A stretch of DNA of 63,430 nt from Bacteroidales bacterium (GCA_024400815.1 JAKSMD010000004.1:1-63430), one strand, 5' to 3'. Numbered from the stretch's first letter, positions 43,802 through 53,541 are shown. The notes: generated by a model from the letters alone, not told the origin. Numbers and translations are program-made.

Positions 43802-45310
43802 ATGAAAGAAAGTCAAATGATGAGCATGAATCCTTTGGTTAACTATTTCAAGAAAAGTCCGAAGGATTTCACAAAAGCAGATCTTATCAAATTCGTTGAA
43901 GAAAAAGAGATCAAAATGATCAATTTCCACTATGTGGCTGGAGATGGTCGATTGAAAACGCTCGGTTTCATTTTGAATGACCGCGAATATTTGGAACAAA
44001 TTCTTTCCAATGGCGAAAGAGTGGATGGCTCCAACATCTTCCCGGCATTCATTCATGCAGGTTCCAGCGACCTGTATGTCATTCCTCGTTTCTCTACCGC
44101 ATTCATCAATCCGTTTGCTGAAATTCCTACTTTGTCCTTCCTTTGCTCTTATTACAACAAAGACGGCCAACCGCTGGAAAATTCACCGGAATACATCTTG
44201 CGCAAAGCTTGCAAGTCCTTCACCGAAGTGACGGGCATGTATTTCCAAGCCATGGGCGAATTGGAATACTACGTTATTGGCGAAGCTGAAGAACTCTACA
44301 CCATCCCAGATCAACGCGGTTATCACGAAACATCTCCTTTCTCCAAATTTGAAAGCTTCCGCGCTGAATGTATGTACAACATTGCCAAGGCTGGCGGCCA
44401 AATCAAATACGGTCACTCCGAAGTGGGCAACTTCACCATGGATGGTAAGATTTACGAACAGAACGAAATCGAATTCCTTGTTGCGGATGCTCAACAGGCA
44501 GCTGACCAACTCGTTTTGGCAAAATGGATTATCCGTAACCTGGCTTACCAATATGGTTTGGATGTAACCTTCTCACCGAAGATTACTACGGGCAAAGCAG
44601 GTAGCGGTTTGCATATCCACACCCGCATCGTCAATGCCGATGGCAAAAACCAATATGTTACCAAAGGCAAGTTGAATTCTATCGCTAAAACCGCTATCGC
44701 TGGCTATATGACCTGCGCTGGCTCTTTGACCGCTTTCGGCAATACCAACCCTACTTCCTATTTCCGCTTGGTTCCGCATCAGGAAGCTCCTACTTCTATT
44801 TGCTGGGGCGACCGCAACCGTTCTGTATTGGTTCGCGTGCCACTGGGCTGGACACACAAAAACGATATCGTTGCAGACCTCAACCCACTCGAAAAACCAG
44901 TCAATAAAGATCGCTCTCAAAAGCAAACGGTTGAATTCCGCTGCCCGGATGGCTCTGCTGACATCTACCTCCTGATTGCTGGTTTGGCTGTCGCCGCTCG
45001 CCATGGCTTCGAAATGGAAGGCGCTTTGGATTTCGCTAAGAAAACGTATGTTGATGTCGATATTCACAAAGCTGAAAATAAAGACCTTATCGAAAAATTG
45101 GCGCAATTGCCATCTTCTTGCTGGGAATCTGCTGACGAATTGAGCCGCCATCGCGATATCTTTGAAAAATACGGTGTCTTCAATGCTGAAATGATTGATG
45201 ATATTGTGAAACAATTGAAGTCTTTCAAAGACCAGAAAATCCGCAAGGAAATCGAAAAGAATCCTGAAATCATGACCAACTTGGTTCACGAATATTTCTA
45301 TTGTGGTTAG
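43802..45310 (+). CDS. glnA: Glutamine synthetase, Bacteroidetes ~500-residue type
   Basis: A 502-residue enzyme that makes glutamine from glutamate, ammonia and ATP. The beta-grasp N-terminal domain (to about 125) is followed by the catalytic barrel with GELEYYVIGEAEELY, KITTGKAGSGLHIHTR (ATP-binding signature region), NPTSYFRLVPHQEAPTS, GDRNRSVLVRVP and VEFRCPDGSADIYLLIAGL. The length and these blocks match a glutamine synthetase widespread in Bacteroidales and distinct from the ~730-residue GSIII. I see no typical adenylylation tyrosine block. It stands alone between two terminators. Confidence 0.93.
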   Translation: MKESQMMSMNPLVNYFKKSPKDFTKADLIKFVEEKEIKMINFHYVAGDGRLKTLGFILNDREYLEQILSNGERVDGSNIFPAFIHAGSSDLYVIPRFSTAFINPFAEIPTLSFLCSYYNKDGQPLENSPEYILRKACKSFTEVTGMYFQAMGELEYYVIGEAEELYTIPDQRGYHETSPFSKFESFRAECMYNIAKAGGQIKYGHSEVGNFTMDGKIYEQNEIEFLVADAQQAADQLVLAKWIIRNLAYQYGLDVTFSPKITTGKAGSGLHIHTRIVNADGKNQYVTKGKLNSIAKTAIAGYMTCAGSLTAFGNTNPTSYFRLVPHQEAPTSICWGDRNRSVLVRVPLGWTHKNDIVADLNPLEKPVNKDRSQKQTVEFRCPDGSADIYLLIAGLAVAARHGFEMEGALDFAKKTYVDVDIHKAENKDLIEKLAQLPSSCWESADELSRHRDIFEKYGVFNAEMIDDIVKQLKSFKDQKIRKEIEKNPEIMTNLVHEYFYCG

Positions 45311-45318
45311 TAATCACG

Positions 45319-45373
45319 CATAGAGGCGTTGCGTAAAGAGGATAAGACCTTGTGCGCAACGTCTCTATTTAAT
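45319..45373 (+). terminator. Terminator or hairpin repeat after glutamine synthetase
   Basis: ATAGAGGCGTTGCG and CGCAACGTCTCTAT pair with one G-T wobble around a 21-base loop, followed by T-rich DNA. The AGAGACGTTGC-type stem resembles hairpins I associate with dispersed Bacteroidales repeats, so it may serve both roles. Confidence 0.7.
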
Positions 45374-45383
45374 TTTTTATAAG

Positions 45384-45884
45384 ATGAATATTACAGCAAT
45401 TATTATTGCTTGTTTGGCAATGGCTACGATTTTAGGCGTAGCCAAAATGGTGATAAATAGAGGCGTGCAGATGCAGGCTTTGGATAACGGCAAAGCCGTC
45501 AAAGGCATTGTGCTTCCACTCCGTCTGCAGGCATACGAACGCATGGCGCTCTTCTTGGAACGTATTGAACCCAACCAACTGGTGATGCGTATTCACAATA
45601 CAGGCCTTAATGTGGCTCAAGAACAGAATCTGCTGCTGACCTCTATTCGAAGCGAATTTGAACACAACCTCTCCCAACAGATTTATATTTCCAACGACGT
45701 TTGGAAACATATCTGTAACGCTAAAGAAGATATCATTGACATTATTAATGCGGTTGCCGGACAATACGAGCCTACCGCTGACAGTTTGGAATTTGCACAA
45801 GCTCTTTTGGCTGCTGCCGCTGAAAAACCAGTGGTGGATAAAGCGATGCTGATTCTCAAAACGGATGTACAAAAACTTTATTAA
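45384..45884 (+). CDS. Conserved Bacteroidetes membrane-anchored protein of unknown function
   Basis: A 166-residue protein with a single N-terminal helix (residues 3-22) and a mostly helical soluble part. The segments PLRLQAYERMALFLERIEPN and SIRSEFEHNLSQQIYIS are, as far as I know, conserved across Bacteroidetes homologues that have only a DUF name. It comes 14 bases before the polyprenyl synthase gene and is probably the first gene of that operon. Confidence 0.75.
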   Translation: MNITAIIIACLAMATILGVAKMVINRGVQMQALDNGKAVKGIVLPLRLQAYERMALFLERIEPNQLVMRIHNTGLNVAQEQNLLLTSIRSEFEHNLSQQIYISNDVWKHICNAKEDIIDIINAVAGQYEPTADSLEFAQALLAAAAEKPVVDKAMLILKTDVQKLY

Positions 45885-45898
45885 TCTAAACGATTTCA

Positions 45899-46858
45899 AT
45901 GAAAACACTCGAAGAATCATTTGAAGCTGTTTTGGCAGGTAAAAAGCCACAGAATCTTTATGAACCGATTTCCTATATCTTGATGCAGTCTGGCAAAAGA
46001 TTGCGCCCGCAACTGGTGCACTTCGCAGTCGATTTGTTTGATGGTGATGCAGAACAGGCCCAACTCATTGCGATGGCCTTTGAAATGTTGCATAACTTCA
46101 CCCTCATTCATGATGATATTATGGATGTGGCGCCCATTCGCCGCGGCAAGGAGACGGTTTATAAAAAATGGAACAGCAACATCGCCATTCTTTCGGGTGA
46201 CGCTTTGGCTATCATGGCATTCCAACAGCTGTTGAAACTGGATTGCGACCGGGAACTGATTTTGGAAATTGCCAAAGTCTTTGCCCAAACTTCCTTGGAA
46301 ATCTGCGAAGGACAACAGTACGACCTGGATTTTGAGACACAATCTGCTGTTTCTATCGACGAATATGTAAACATGATTCGCTTGAAAACAGCCGTCATGT
46401 TTGCCGGTTGCTTGAAGTCAGGCGCTATTTTCGCTCAAGCAGATGCCGAAAGCGAACAGGCCCTGTACGACTTTGGCATCCACTTGGGTATTGCTTTCCA
46501 ATTGGCCGATGATGTTTTGGATGTCTATGCCGATTCGCCTGCTTTTGGCAAAACCATCGGCGGCGATATCCGCGATAACAAGAAAACCTACCTCTATCTG
46601 AAGGCATTGGAATTGGCTGAACCTGCCCAACGAAAGCAATTGGAAGAATTATTTGCGGTGCCAACCGTGAATTTTGAGGAAAAATATCAAACGATACGCG
46701 CCATTTTCGACGCTTTGCAAGTGAAAACGATTACCGAAAATAAAGTTCGTCAGTATGTGGAAATGGCTGTTGCCGATTTAGACAAGGTCCATGTGGCTGA
46801 AGAAAAGAAATCTGCTTTGAAATCATTGGCATTAAAACTGATTGATAGAAAGAAATAA
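45899..46858 (+). CDS. Polyprenyl diphosphate synthase
   Basis: A 319-residue trans-isoprenyl diphosphate synthase. Both aspartate-rich motifs are present: LIHDDIMD with RRG a few residues on, and FQLADDVLDVY. The phenylalanine five residues before the first motif (HNFTLIHDD) usually marks short-chain (C15-C20) products, but product length is an inference. The enzyme feeds lipid-carrier or quinone synthesis. Its stop codon overlaps the start of mrdA (TAATG), which ties isoprenoid supply to the wall-elongation genes downstream. Confidence 0.92.
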   Translation: MKTLEESFEAVLAGKKPQNLYEPISYILMQSGKRLRPQLVHFAVDLFDGDAEQAQLIAMAFEMLHNFTLIHDDIMDVAPIRRGKETVYKKWNSNIAILSGDALAIMAFQQLLKLDCDRELILEIAKVFAQTSLEICEGQQYDLDFETQSAVSIDEYVNMIRLKTAVMFAGCLKSGAIFAQADAESEQALYDFGIHLGIAFQLADDVLDVYADSPAFGKTIGGDIRDNKKTYLYLKALELAEPAQRKQLEELFAVPTVNFEEKYQTIRAIFDALQVKTITENKVRQYVEMAVADLDKVHVAEEKKSALKSLALKLIDRKK

Positions 46859-48663
46859 TGTCTGCTTTTGAAAAGAAACGGTATTATGTTGTATTGGTAC
46901 TCCTAGGGGTATTAACTCTGGTGTACTTGGTGCATCTTTTTAATATCCAGATTCTGAATAAAAGCTACAAACAAAAGGCCGATCAGAACGCGTTGCGTTA
47001 TATTACGGAGCATCCTGCCCGTGGTCTGATATACGATAGAAACGATTCCTTGCTGGTGTATAACGATGCGGCTTGCGATTTGATGGTGGTTCCCAACGAA
47101 TTGCGCCCGTTTGATACGGCGGAATTGTGCAAAGTGCTGGACATCACCAAAGAAGATGTGGAGAAGAAAATTGAGAAGGCCACTAAGTACTCTAAAATTC
47201 TGCCTTCCCTATTTGAACAGCAGATTTCTAAAGAAGACTATGGCTATTTGCAGGAAAAAATGTACGAGTTTCCCGGATTTTTCGTCCAAAACCGTACTTT
47301 GCGCTCCTATCCGAATCCCATTGCCGCCCATATTTTAGGATATGTGAGCGAAGTGGGAGAGGAAGAAATTGAGAATGACCCTTACTATAAAATGGGCGAC
47401 TATATTGGCAAGAGCGGTATCGAAAAGGCATACGAATCCGTGCTCCGGGGCAAGAAAGGCAAGCGTGTGGTTTTGGTGGATGTGCATAACCGCGAAATGG
47501 GCAGTTACGACAACGGCGCCGAAGATGAGGTTGCCGTGCCCGGCACGTCCATCTGGTGTACTTTGGATATGCAGCTCCAACGCTATGGCGAGGAACTGAT
47601 GGCCAATAAGCGCGGCAGTATCGTTGCTATTGAACCCAAAACAGGCGAAATCCTCTGTATCATCTCCAGTCCGAGTTACGATCCGAACCTGCTGGTCGGC
47701 AAGGCCCGCCCTAAGAACTACTGCGATTTGTTGGAAGATCCTAAAAAACCGCTCTTCAATCGCGCATTGATGGCCAGCTATCCGCCAGGTTCTACCTTCA
47801 AATTGGCAAACGGTCTGATTGGCCTCCAAGAGGGCATTATTTCGGCCGGAACAGTCTATTCCTGCTCCGGCGGCGGTTATCACATCGGCAGCCATGTGGT
47901 ACATTGCCACAACTGCGGCGGATTGAATATCTATTCCGCTATCCAGCGCTCTTGTAATACCTATTTCTGCCGCTTGTATTACAATATTTTATCCAATAGA
48001 AAAAAATACAAGACAGTACAAGATGCTTACAATGCATGGTTGGACTACATGCATTCGATGGGCTTTGCCCAAAAATATGAAACCGACCTTCCGTATGAAT
48101 TGAAGGGTAGCATCCCTTCTGCTGAATATTTTGATAAGAAATACAATGGCCATTGGAACGGAAACACCGTGGTGTCTATGGGTATTGGACAAGGTGAGGC
48201 CGCCGTGACGCCTTTGCAGATGGCGAACATGCTGGCTGTTATTGCCAACAGAGGATACTACATCAAACCGCATGTGGTCAAAGCCATCGGCTCGAAGGAT
48301 AACCGAAATACGGAATATGATGAAAAAATATACTCCAAAATCGACAAGCGCCATTTTGAGACGGTGCTGCAAGGTATGCGCCAAGTAGTCACGTCAGGTA
48401 CGGGTCGAGGAGCCAAAATAGATGGGATTGAAGTGGCAGGTAAGACGGGTACGGCACAGAATCCGCATGGTCGCGACCATTCTGTATTTGCATTGATTGC
48501 GCCAGTGAACAATCCCCAAATTGTGATCTTCTGCCTCGTGGAAAACGCCGGCTTCGGTGCCACGGTGGCTTGCCCTATCGCCAGTTTGATGGCCGAATAC
48601 TACATCAATAGAGAAGTCAAACGCACAGATTTGGAAAAGAACATTAAAGAGATGAGGTTCTAA
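46858..48663 (+). CDS. mrdA: Penicillin-binding protein 2 (elongation transpeptidase)
   Basis: A 601-residue class B penicillin-binding protein. A short cytoplasmic start and one transmembrane helix (about 9-29) precede the dimerisation domain and the transpeptidase domain. The active-site motifs are all visible: SxxK in PPGSTFKLAN, SxN in QRSCNTYF, and KTG in VAGKTGTAQNPHG. It cross-links peptidoglycan in the elongasome with RodA, whose gene starts one base after its stop. Confidence 0.95.
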   Translation: MSAFEKKRYYVVLVLLGVLTLVYLVHLFNIQILNKSYKQKADQNALRYITEHPARGLIYDRNDSLLVYNDAACDLMVVPNELRPFDTAELCKVLDITKEDVEKKIEKATKYSKILPSLFEQQISKEDYGYLQEKMYEFPGFFVQNRTLRSYPNPIAAHILGYVSEVGEEEIENDPYYKMGDYIGKSGIEKAYESVLRGKKGKRVVLVDVHNREMGSYDNGAEDEVAVPGTSIWCTLDMQLQRYGEELMANKRGSIVAIEPKTGEILCIISSPSYDPNLLVGKARPKNYCDLLEDPKKPLFNRALMASYPPGSTFKLANGLIGLQEGIISAGTVYSCSGGGYHIGSHVVHCHNCGGLNIYSAIQRSCNTYFCRLYYNILSNRKKYKTVQDAYNAWLDYMHSMGFAQKYETDLPYELKGSIPSAEYFDKKYNGHWNGNTVVSMGIGQGEAAVTPLQMANMLAVIANRGYYIKPHVVKAIGSKDNRNTEYDEKIYSKIDKRHFETVLQGMRQVVTSGTGRGAKIDGIEVAGKTGTAQNPHGRDHSVFALIAPVNNPQIVIFCLVENAGFGATVACPIASLMAEYYINREVKRTDLEKNIKEMRF

Positions 48664-48664
48664 T

Positions 48665-49918
48665 ATGTATTCGGATAGCATAAAACGGAATTCCAAGGGC
48701 TTTGACGCACGCCTGATTGTCTATTACCTTGCATTGGTGGTGATTGGCTGGATAACAATCTATTCAACCTGCTATCTGCCAGATGCGAAGATGGCCTTCT
48801 TTGATTTTTCGCAACCCTATGGCAAACAGCTGATATGGATTGGCACTTCCCTTTTGATAGCGGTTGCCATCCTGCTGATAGATAATAAAATACTACAGCA
48901 TTACGCCTATTACTTTTATATAGTCTGCTTGCTACTCATGGTCTTGGTGCTATTTATCGGAACGGAAATCTCCGGTGCCAAGGCCTGGATTAAGATAGGA
49001 GAGTTCAGCATACAGCCTACAGAATTTATGAAGGTGGCCACGGCTTTGGCCTTGGCAAAGTTCTTCAATGAAGGCAAAACTTCAGGTGAGAAAAAATATA
49101 TCTGGCTGATTGCCATCGGCATGATTCTGGTCCCCGTGCTGATTATTATGCTCCAACACGATGCCGGCTCCGCTTTGGTGTTTGCCTCCTTCTTTATCCT
49201 TTTCTATCGGGAAGGTATGAGCGCGGAATTCCTCTTCTTCTGCCTGATTGCCGCCTTCTTGGCTATCTTCACGCTGAAGTTCAATGAAACCTACGCCGTG
49301 GCGTTGCTGACGGTGGTCTTTTTGATTCTTTTCATCAAAGATAGAACGCAAAAGAAAAAGGCCAGACGCGATATCATCCTTTATGTGGTGAGCATTGTGT
49401 TTGTCTTTTCCGTAAACATTTTGTATGAAAATGTCTTTGAACCTCACCAGAAGGAGCGTATTGATACGATTATGGGTAAGACCTCTGACCCTAAGGGCGC
49501 GGATTTCAACTTGAACCAATCTAAAATCGCAATCGGCTCCGGCGGCTTTTTCGGCAAAGGCTATCTTAAAGGAACCCAAACAAAGCTGAAATTTGTCCCG
49601 GAACAGAGTACGGACTTCATCTTCTGCGCTATTGGCGAAGAGTGGGGCTTCATGGGCACTTTGGTGGTCTTTGCGCTCTATATCGCTTTGGTTGTTCGAA
49701 TATTGTCGCTGTCCGAAAAACAGCGAACCCCCTTCGCCCGCTATTATGGATACGGCATTGCGGGCATTATCATTTTCCACTTTTTCATCAACATCGGTAT
49801 GACTTGCGGTCTGGTTCCCATTATTGGTATCCCATTGCCGTTTATCAGTTACGGTGGCTCCTCTCTTTGGGCTTTTACAACGATGCTGTTTATATTTATT
49901 AAATTGAATGATAATTAG
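48665..49918 (+). CDS. rodA: RodA, SEDS peptidoglycan glycosyltransferase
   Basis: A 417-residue membrane protein with about ten transmembrane segments. SEDS-family features are visible: GAKAWIKIGEFSIQPTEFMK, LQHDAGSALVF (the conserved aspartate region), and the C-terminal GIPLPFISYGGSSL. It polymerises glycan strands for cell elongation and partners with PBP2, encoded just upstream. Confidence 0.95.
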   Translation: MYSDSIKRNSKGFDARLIVYYLALVVIGWITIYSTCYLPDAKMAFFDFSQPYGKQLIWIGTSLLIAVAILLIDNKILQHYAYYFYIVCLLLMVLVLFIGTEISGAKAWIKIGEFSIQPTEFMKVATALALAKFFNEGKTSGEKKYIWLIAIGMILVPVLIIMLQHDAGSALVFASFFILFYREGMSAEFLFFCLIAAFLAIFTLKFNETYAVALLTVVFLILFIKDRTQKKKARRDIILYVVSIVFVFSVNILYENVFEPHQKERIDTIMGKTSDPKGADFNLNQSKIAIGSGGFFGKGYLKGTQTKLKFVPEQSTDFIFCAIGEEWGFMGTLVVFALYIALVVRILSLSEKQRTPFARYYGYGIAGIIIFHFFINIGMTCGLVPIIGIPLPFISYGGSSLWAFTTMLFIFIKLNDN

Positions 49919-49924
49919 TTGGCT

Positions 49925-51040
49925 ATGAAAAAAATATTATTGTTTATGGTTCTGCTGGCGTTAACCATGATGTTGCCAGCGCAAACAGAGAAAACGGTTC
50001 TCTTTCTGGTGCCTTTTTATTCGAATCAGTATGAAACCCAGAATTTGTCTTCTATTCAAGAAGATGCTGATATGTATCAGGTCAATGCTTTCCAGCTGAT
50101 GGGATTCTGGGCTGGTGCCCAAATTGCATTGGATGAATACGCTGCCCAAGGCACCCTGCTGAAAATTATCGTAAAAGATATTTCCGACAGCGAAGCCAAA
50201 TTGCGCTCTGTTCTGGAAAATCAATCTCTGATGAATGAGGTTGATTTGATTGTAGGCCCTTTCTTCAGCAAGCAATTTGCGATTGCATCAAAGTATGCTA
50301 AGGATTATAAAATCCCTATTGTCAATCCTTTTACTACCCGAACGGATATCTTGGAAAATAACGAGTATGTCTATAAACTGTTGCCATCGCTCGAATCAAG
50401 ACCGGCTACTATTTCCTTTATGGCAGATATGTATCCTAATCATCAAATTCTGATTTATGCCGATTCTACCAAAAAGACAAAAGAGTTCTTGGCCTATACT
50501 TCCTATTTTAAGAGCAAAAATATTTCCTATAAAATTGTTCCGTTTTCAGGCAACTTAGTGAATAATTTGAAAAGTGGTGCCCACAATATCATTGTTGTAT
50601 TGAGTGAAGACGAAGCGCGCGCCCACATGATTTCCAGAGATCTGGTTTACAAGGCCGACTTGAATAATATTACCTTCGTGGTGCCTGAAGCTTGGCTGGA
50701 CATGCCAACCTATGATGTGGAATATTATGCCAAACTGAATATTCATTTCTTCTCCGACTATTTTGTAGATAAATCTACCGAACAAACCAAGCTTTTTGTT
50801 CACAAATACACCGAAAAGTTCAATACGCCGCCTATGGTTAAGACTTTTGGCTTCCAAGGTTATGACGCCACTAAGTTTTTCGTAGAATTGGTGTTAAATG
50901 ATATGGACATAGATCGAGTTAAGTTTGTGCCGATGTCTTATCGATTCAGTTTTGACAAGGTGAATAATGGCGGTTACGAAAATGTAAATGTCCAATTCTT
51001 GGAGGTTAAAGAAAACATCGTGCAACCTGTAGGATTTTAA
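49925..51040 (+). CDS. Exported periplasmic-binding-protein-like protein
   Basis: A 371-residue protein with a Sec signal (cleavage after LPAQ). The body resembles the type I periplasmic binding fold of amino-acid receptors: a FWAGAQIALDEYAAQGT helix, VDLIVGPFFSKQFAIASKY and IPIVNPFTTRTDIL, then a second lobe. In Bacteroidetes such domains also occur in LysM-type wall proteins, and this one sits between rodA and priA, so a wall-related job rather than nutrient uptake is plausible but unproven. It starts six bases after rodA and its stop overlaps the priA start (TAATG). Confidence 0.75.
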   Translation: MKKILLFMVLLALTMMLPAQTEKTVLFLVPFYSNQYETQNLSSIQEDADMYQVNAFQLMGFWAGAQIALDEYAAQGTLLKIIVKDISDSEAKLRSVLENQSLMNEVDLIVGPFFSKQFAIASKYAKDYKIPIVNPFTTRTDILENNEYVYKLLPSLESRPATISFMADMYPNHQILIYADSTKKTKEFLAYTSYFKSKNISYKIVPFSGNLVNNLKSGAHNIIVVLSEDEARAHMISRDLVYKADLNNITFVVPEAWLDMPTYDVEYYAKLNIHFFSDYFVDKSTEQTKLFVHKYTEKFNTPPMVKTFGFQGYDATKFFVELVLNDMDIDRVKFVPMSYRFSFDKVNNGGYENVNVQFLEVKENIVQPVGF

Positions 51041-52854
51041 TGGAAAGAGAAACCTTTTTTGTGGATGTCCTGTTGCCATTGCCGCTGCCAGGATTGTTCA
51101 CCTATCGCGTGCCGCACGACTTGGCCGCGGAGGTGTCCTTCGGTATGCGCGTGATTGTGCCCTTTGGCCGCAGTCGCCTCTATGCTGCTTTGGTCATTAA
51201 GGTCCACCAGCAAGCCCCACAGCAGGTCAATACGAAGTATGTGCTGGACGTGGTGGACGACCGCCCTATCATTTCCGAGTGCCAATATCGTTTGTGGCAA
51301 TGGATTGCCGACTATTATATGTGCACCATCGGAGAGGTGATGGCCGTGTCTTTGCCCTCTGCGCTTAAATTGGCCAGCGAAACCAAAGTGAAATTGCATC
51401 CGGAGTTTTCGGGCGATATCTCCATCTTGAACGAGTATGAAATGGCCATTGTGGAGACGTTAGCCCATCGTGATACCCTCACCGTGGACGAGGTGTGCAA
51501 GATTGTGCATATTCAGAAAATCATTCCCATCATCAAATCCTTGGTCGATAAAAAGGTGGTGATTACGGATGAGGAGATTCGCAATCCGTACAAGGCCAAG
51601 CGGGAGACTGTGATTCGCTTAGCCGCGCCCTATGCTTCGGAAGTTCCTTTTATGGCGATGTTGGACCAGTTGAGCGCATCGTCAAAAACCGCGCAGCAAG
51701 CCGACTGTTTGCTTGCGTTTATGATGCTGACAAAAACCGATAAGGGTTATGATTTTACTGCAACGGTTCCGAAGAGCAAGCTGATGGAAGCCGAAGTGGT
51801 TACGCCTTCCAGATTACAGAGTTTGATGAAAAAAGAGATTCTCGTCTCGGAAGAGGTGATTATCTCTCGCCTGGTAGAGGCATCTTCTCGCGCGAAGGTT
51901 TCGGACATCCTGCTATCAGAAGCGCAACAAACGGCTTTTCGTCAAATACACGAACAATTTGAACAACATCCCGTTGTGCTGTTGCATGGAGTCACCGGCA
52001 GCGGCAAAACGGAAATCTATATTAAACTTATTGATGAGGTTCTATCCCAAGGGAAACAAGTGCTTTATCTTCTTCCAGAAATCGCTCTTACCTCTCAGAT
52101 TGTCAATCGATTGCGGACCTATTTCGGCGATAAAGTCGGGGTTTATCATTCCCGTTTTAACGAGTATGAACGGGTGGAAATCTGGAATCGTGTGCTGGCA
52201 CAAAATGCCGAAGAGGATTTTTCCAAGTACCAATTGATACTGGGGGCGCGTTCAGCATTGCTTTTGCCGTATCAGAACTTGGGACTCATCATTGTGGATG
52301 AAGAGCACGATGGTTCGTATAAGCAGCAAGATCCTGCGCCAAGATACCATGCGCGCGACTGTGCCGTTGTGCTTGCCAACATACATCAGGCCCAAACCTT
52401 GATGGGCACTGCTACCCCTTCCTTGGAAAGTTACTATAATGTGGAGCAGCATAAGTATGGTCTGGTGGAGCTGATGACGCGTTATGCCCATAGCCAACTG
52501 CCAGAAATATGGTCGGTGAATATGATTCAAGCCACGCGCCAGCATCAAATACAGGGTGTCTTTTCACAATTTTTAATTGATAAAATTGGCGAAGCCTTGT
52601 CGAAAAAAGAGCAGGTCATCCTCTTTCAAAATCGACGCGGCTATGCGGTGCGGATGATTTGCAATTCATGCGAGACCATGCCCACTTGTAAATATTGTGA
52701 TGTGACTTTGACTTATCACAAGCGCACCAACTTGTTGAAATGCCACTATTGCGGCTATGCGATAGAGGTGCCTCACGAATGTCCGACTTGCCATAGCACA
52801 GACATTGCCATGAAGGGTTTTGGCACCGAAAAGGTGGAAGATATGCTGGCATAA
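51040..52854 (+). CDS. priA: PriA primosomal helicase, N-terminal part (interrupted gene)
   Basis: The first 604 residues of the replication-restart helicase PriA. Visible are the 3'BD DNA-binding domain (about 1-110), the helicase motifs GVTGSGKTEIYIKL (Walker A) and IIVDEEHD, and the zinc-binding cysteines (CNSC, CKYC, CHYC, CPTC at about 545-590). The frame then meets TAA at 52852-52854 where homologues have the segment between GTEK(I/V)ED and FPEA. The same frame resumes and meets TGA nine codons later. Translation coupling with the upstream gene (TAATG) is intact. Either the gene is decaying, the protein works as two chains, or the sequence holds errors. Confidence 0.88.
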   Translation: MERETFFVDVLLPLPLPGLFTYRVPHDLAAEVSFGMRVIVPFGRSRLYAALVIKVHQQAPQQVNTKYVLDVVDDRPIISECQYRLWQWIADYYMCTIGEVMAVSLPSALKLASETKVKLHPEFSGDISILNEYEMAIVETLAHRDTLTVDEVCKIVHIQKIIPIIKSLVDKKVVITDEEIRNPYKAKRETVIRLAAPYASEVPFMAMLDQLSASSKTAQQADCLLAFMMLTKTDKGYDFTATVPKSKLMEAEVVTPSRLQSLMKKEILVSEEVIISRLVEASSRAKVSDILLSEAQQTAFRQIHEQFEQHPVVLLHGVTGSGKTEIYIKLIDEVLSQGKQVLYLLPEIALTSQIVNRLRTYFGDKVGVYHSRFNEYERVEIWNRVLAQNAEEDFSKYQLILGARSALLLPYQNLGLIIVDEEHDGSYKQQDPAPRYHARDCAVVLANIHQAQTLMGTATPSLESYYNVEQHKYGLVELMTRYAHSQLPEIWSVNMIQATRQHQIQGVFSQFLIDKIGEALSKKEQVILFQNRRGYAVRMICNSCETMPTCKYCDVTLTYHKRTNLLKCHYCGYAIEVPHECPTCHSTDIAMKGFGTEKVEDMLA

Positions 52855-52881
52855 ATTTTTCCAGAAGCCAAAATTGCCTGA

Positions 52882-53541
52882 ATGGACTTGGATACTACGC
52901 GCTCAAAGAATGCCTATCAGCAGATTATCACCGATTTTGAGCAGCATAAAACAGATATTTTGGTGGGCACTCAGATGGTCACCAAGGGCTTGGATTTCGA
53001 TAGGGTGAGTGTGGTGGGCATTCTGAATGCAGATGCTTTACTATCATTTCCTGATTTTCGAGCGTTTGAAAAAGCGTATCAGCTTTTGGCGCAAGTGAGT
53101 GGGCGTGCGGGCCGCAAAGAGGTGCCCGGCAAGGTGGTTATTCAAACCTACCAGCCGCGCCATCCGGCATTGAAATATGTGGAATCCAATGACTTTTCCG
53201 CCATGTATCAATCTCAGATGGCGGAACGCCGAGATTTCCACTATCCTCCTGTGGCACGACTGATAAAAATTACCCTGAAACATGCCGACGAGCAAGTGGT
53301 GAATAAGGCCGCCGACGCATTGGCACTGCCGCTGCGTCAGACATTCTCCGGAAAAGTGCTTGGCCCCGAGTTCCCATTGGTTTCTAGAATACAGAACTAT
53401 TATATCAAGGACTTCTGGCTTAAACTGCCTAAAGATAACACTTTGGCTCAGCATAAAAGGCAACTGCAGCAAATCCTTCGAGATTTTCAAAGTATTCCGC
53501 AATTCAAAGCCGTGCGTTGTGTGATAAATGTGGATGCGTAA
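52882..53541 (+). CDS. priA: PriA primosomal helicase, C-terminal part
   Basis: A 219-residue piece that continues PriA in the same frame after TAA (52852) and TGA (52879). It starts with an ATG directly after the TGA, at the methionine of the conserved MDLDTT motif. It holds helicase motif V (ILVGTQMVTKGLDF), motif VI (QVSGRAGR) and the C-terminal domain. Adding the 614 codons before it gives 833 residues, the normal size of Bacteroidetes PriA. It has no promoter of its own that I can see; re-initiation at the TGA-ATG junction could produce it as a separate chain. Confidence 0.85.
   Translation: MDLDTTRSKNAYQQIITDFEQHKTDILVGTQMVTKGLDFDRVSVVGILNADALLSFPDFRAFEKAYQLLAQVSGRAGRKEVPGKVVIQTYQPRHPALKYVESNDFSAMYQSQMAERRDFHYPPVARLIKITLKHADEQVVNKAADALALPLRQTFSGKVLGPEFPLVSRIQNYYIKDFWLKLPKDNTLAQHKRQLQQILRDFQSIPQFKAVRCVINVDA

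Noticed and set aside
52840-52890. A frameshift splitting priA
   Set aside because: The distance between the two parts is a multiple of three and the intervening codons match PriA; the break is two nonsense codons, not an indel.
10427-52890. Stop-codon reassignment (TAA/TGA read as sense) in this organism
   Set aside because: All other genes end normally at TAA, TGA or TAG, and reading through them would give overlapping nonsense; only two genes show internal stops.
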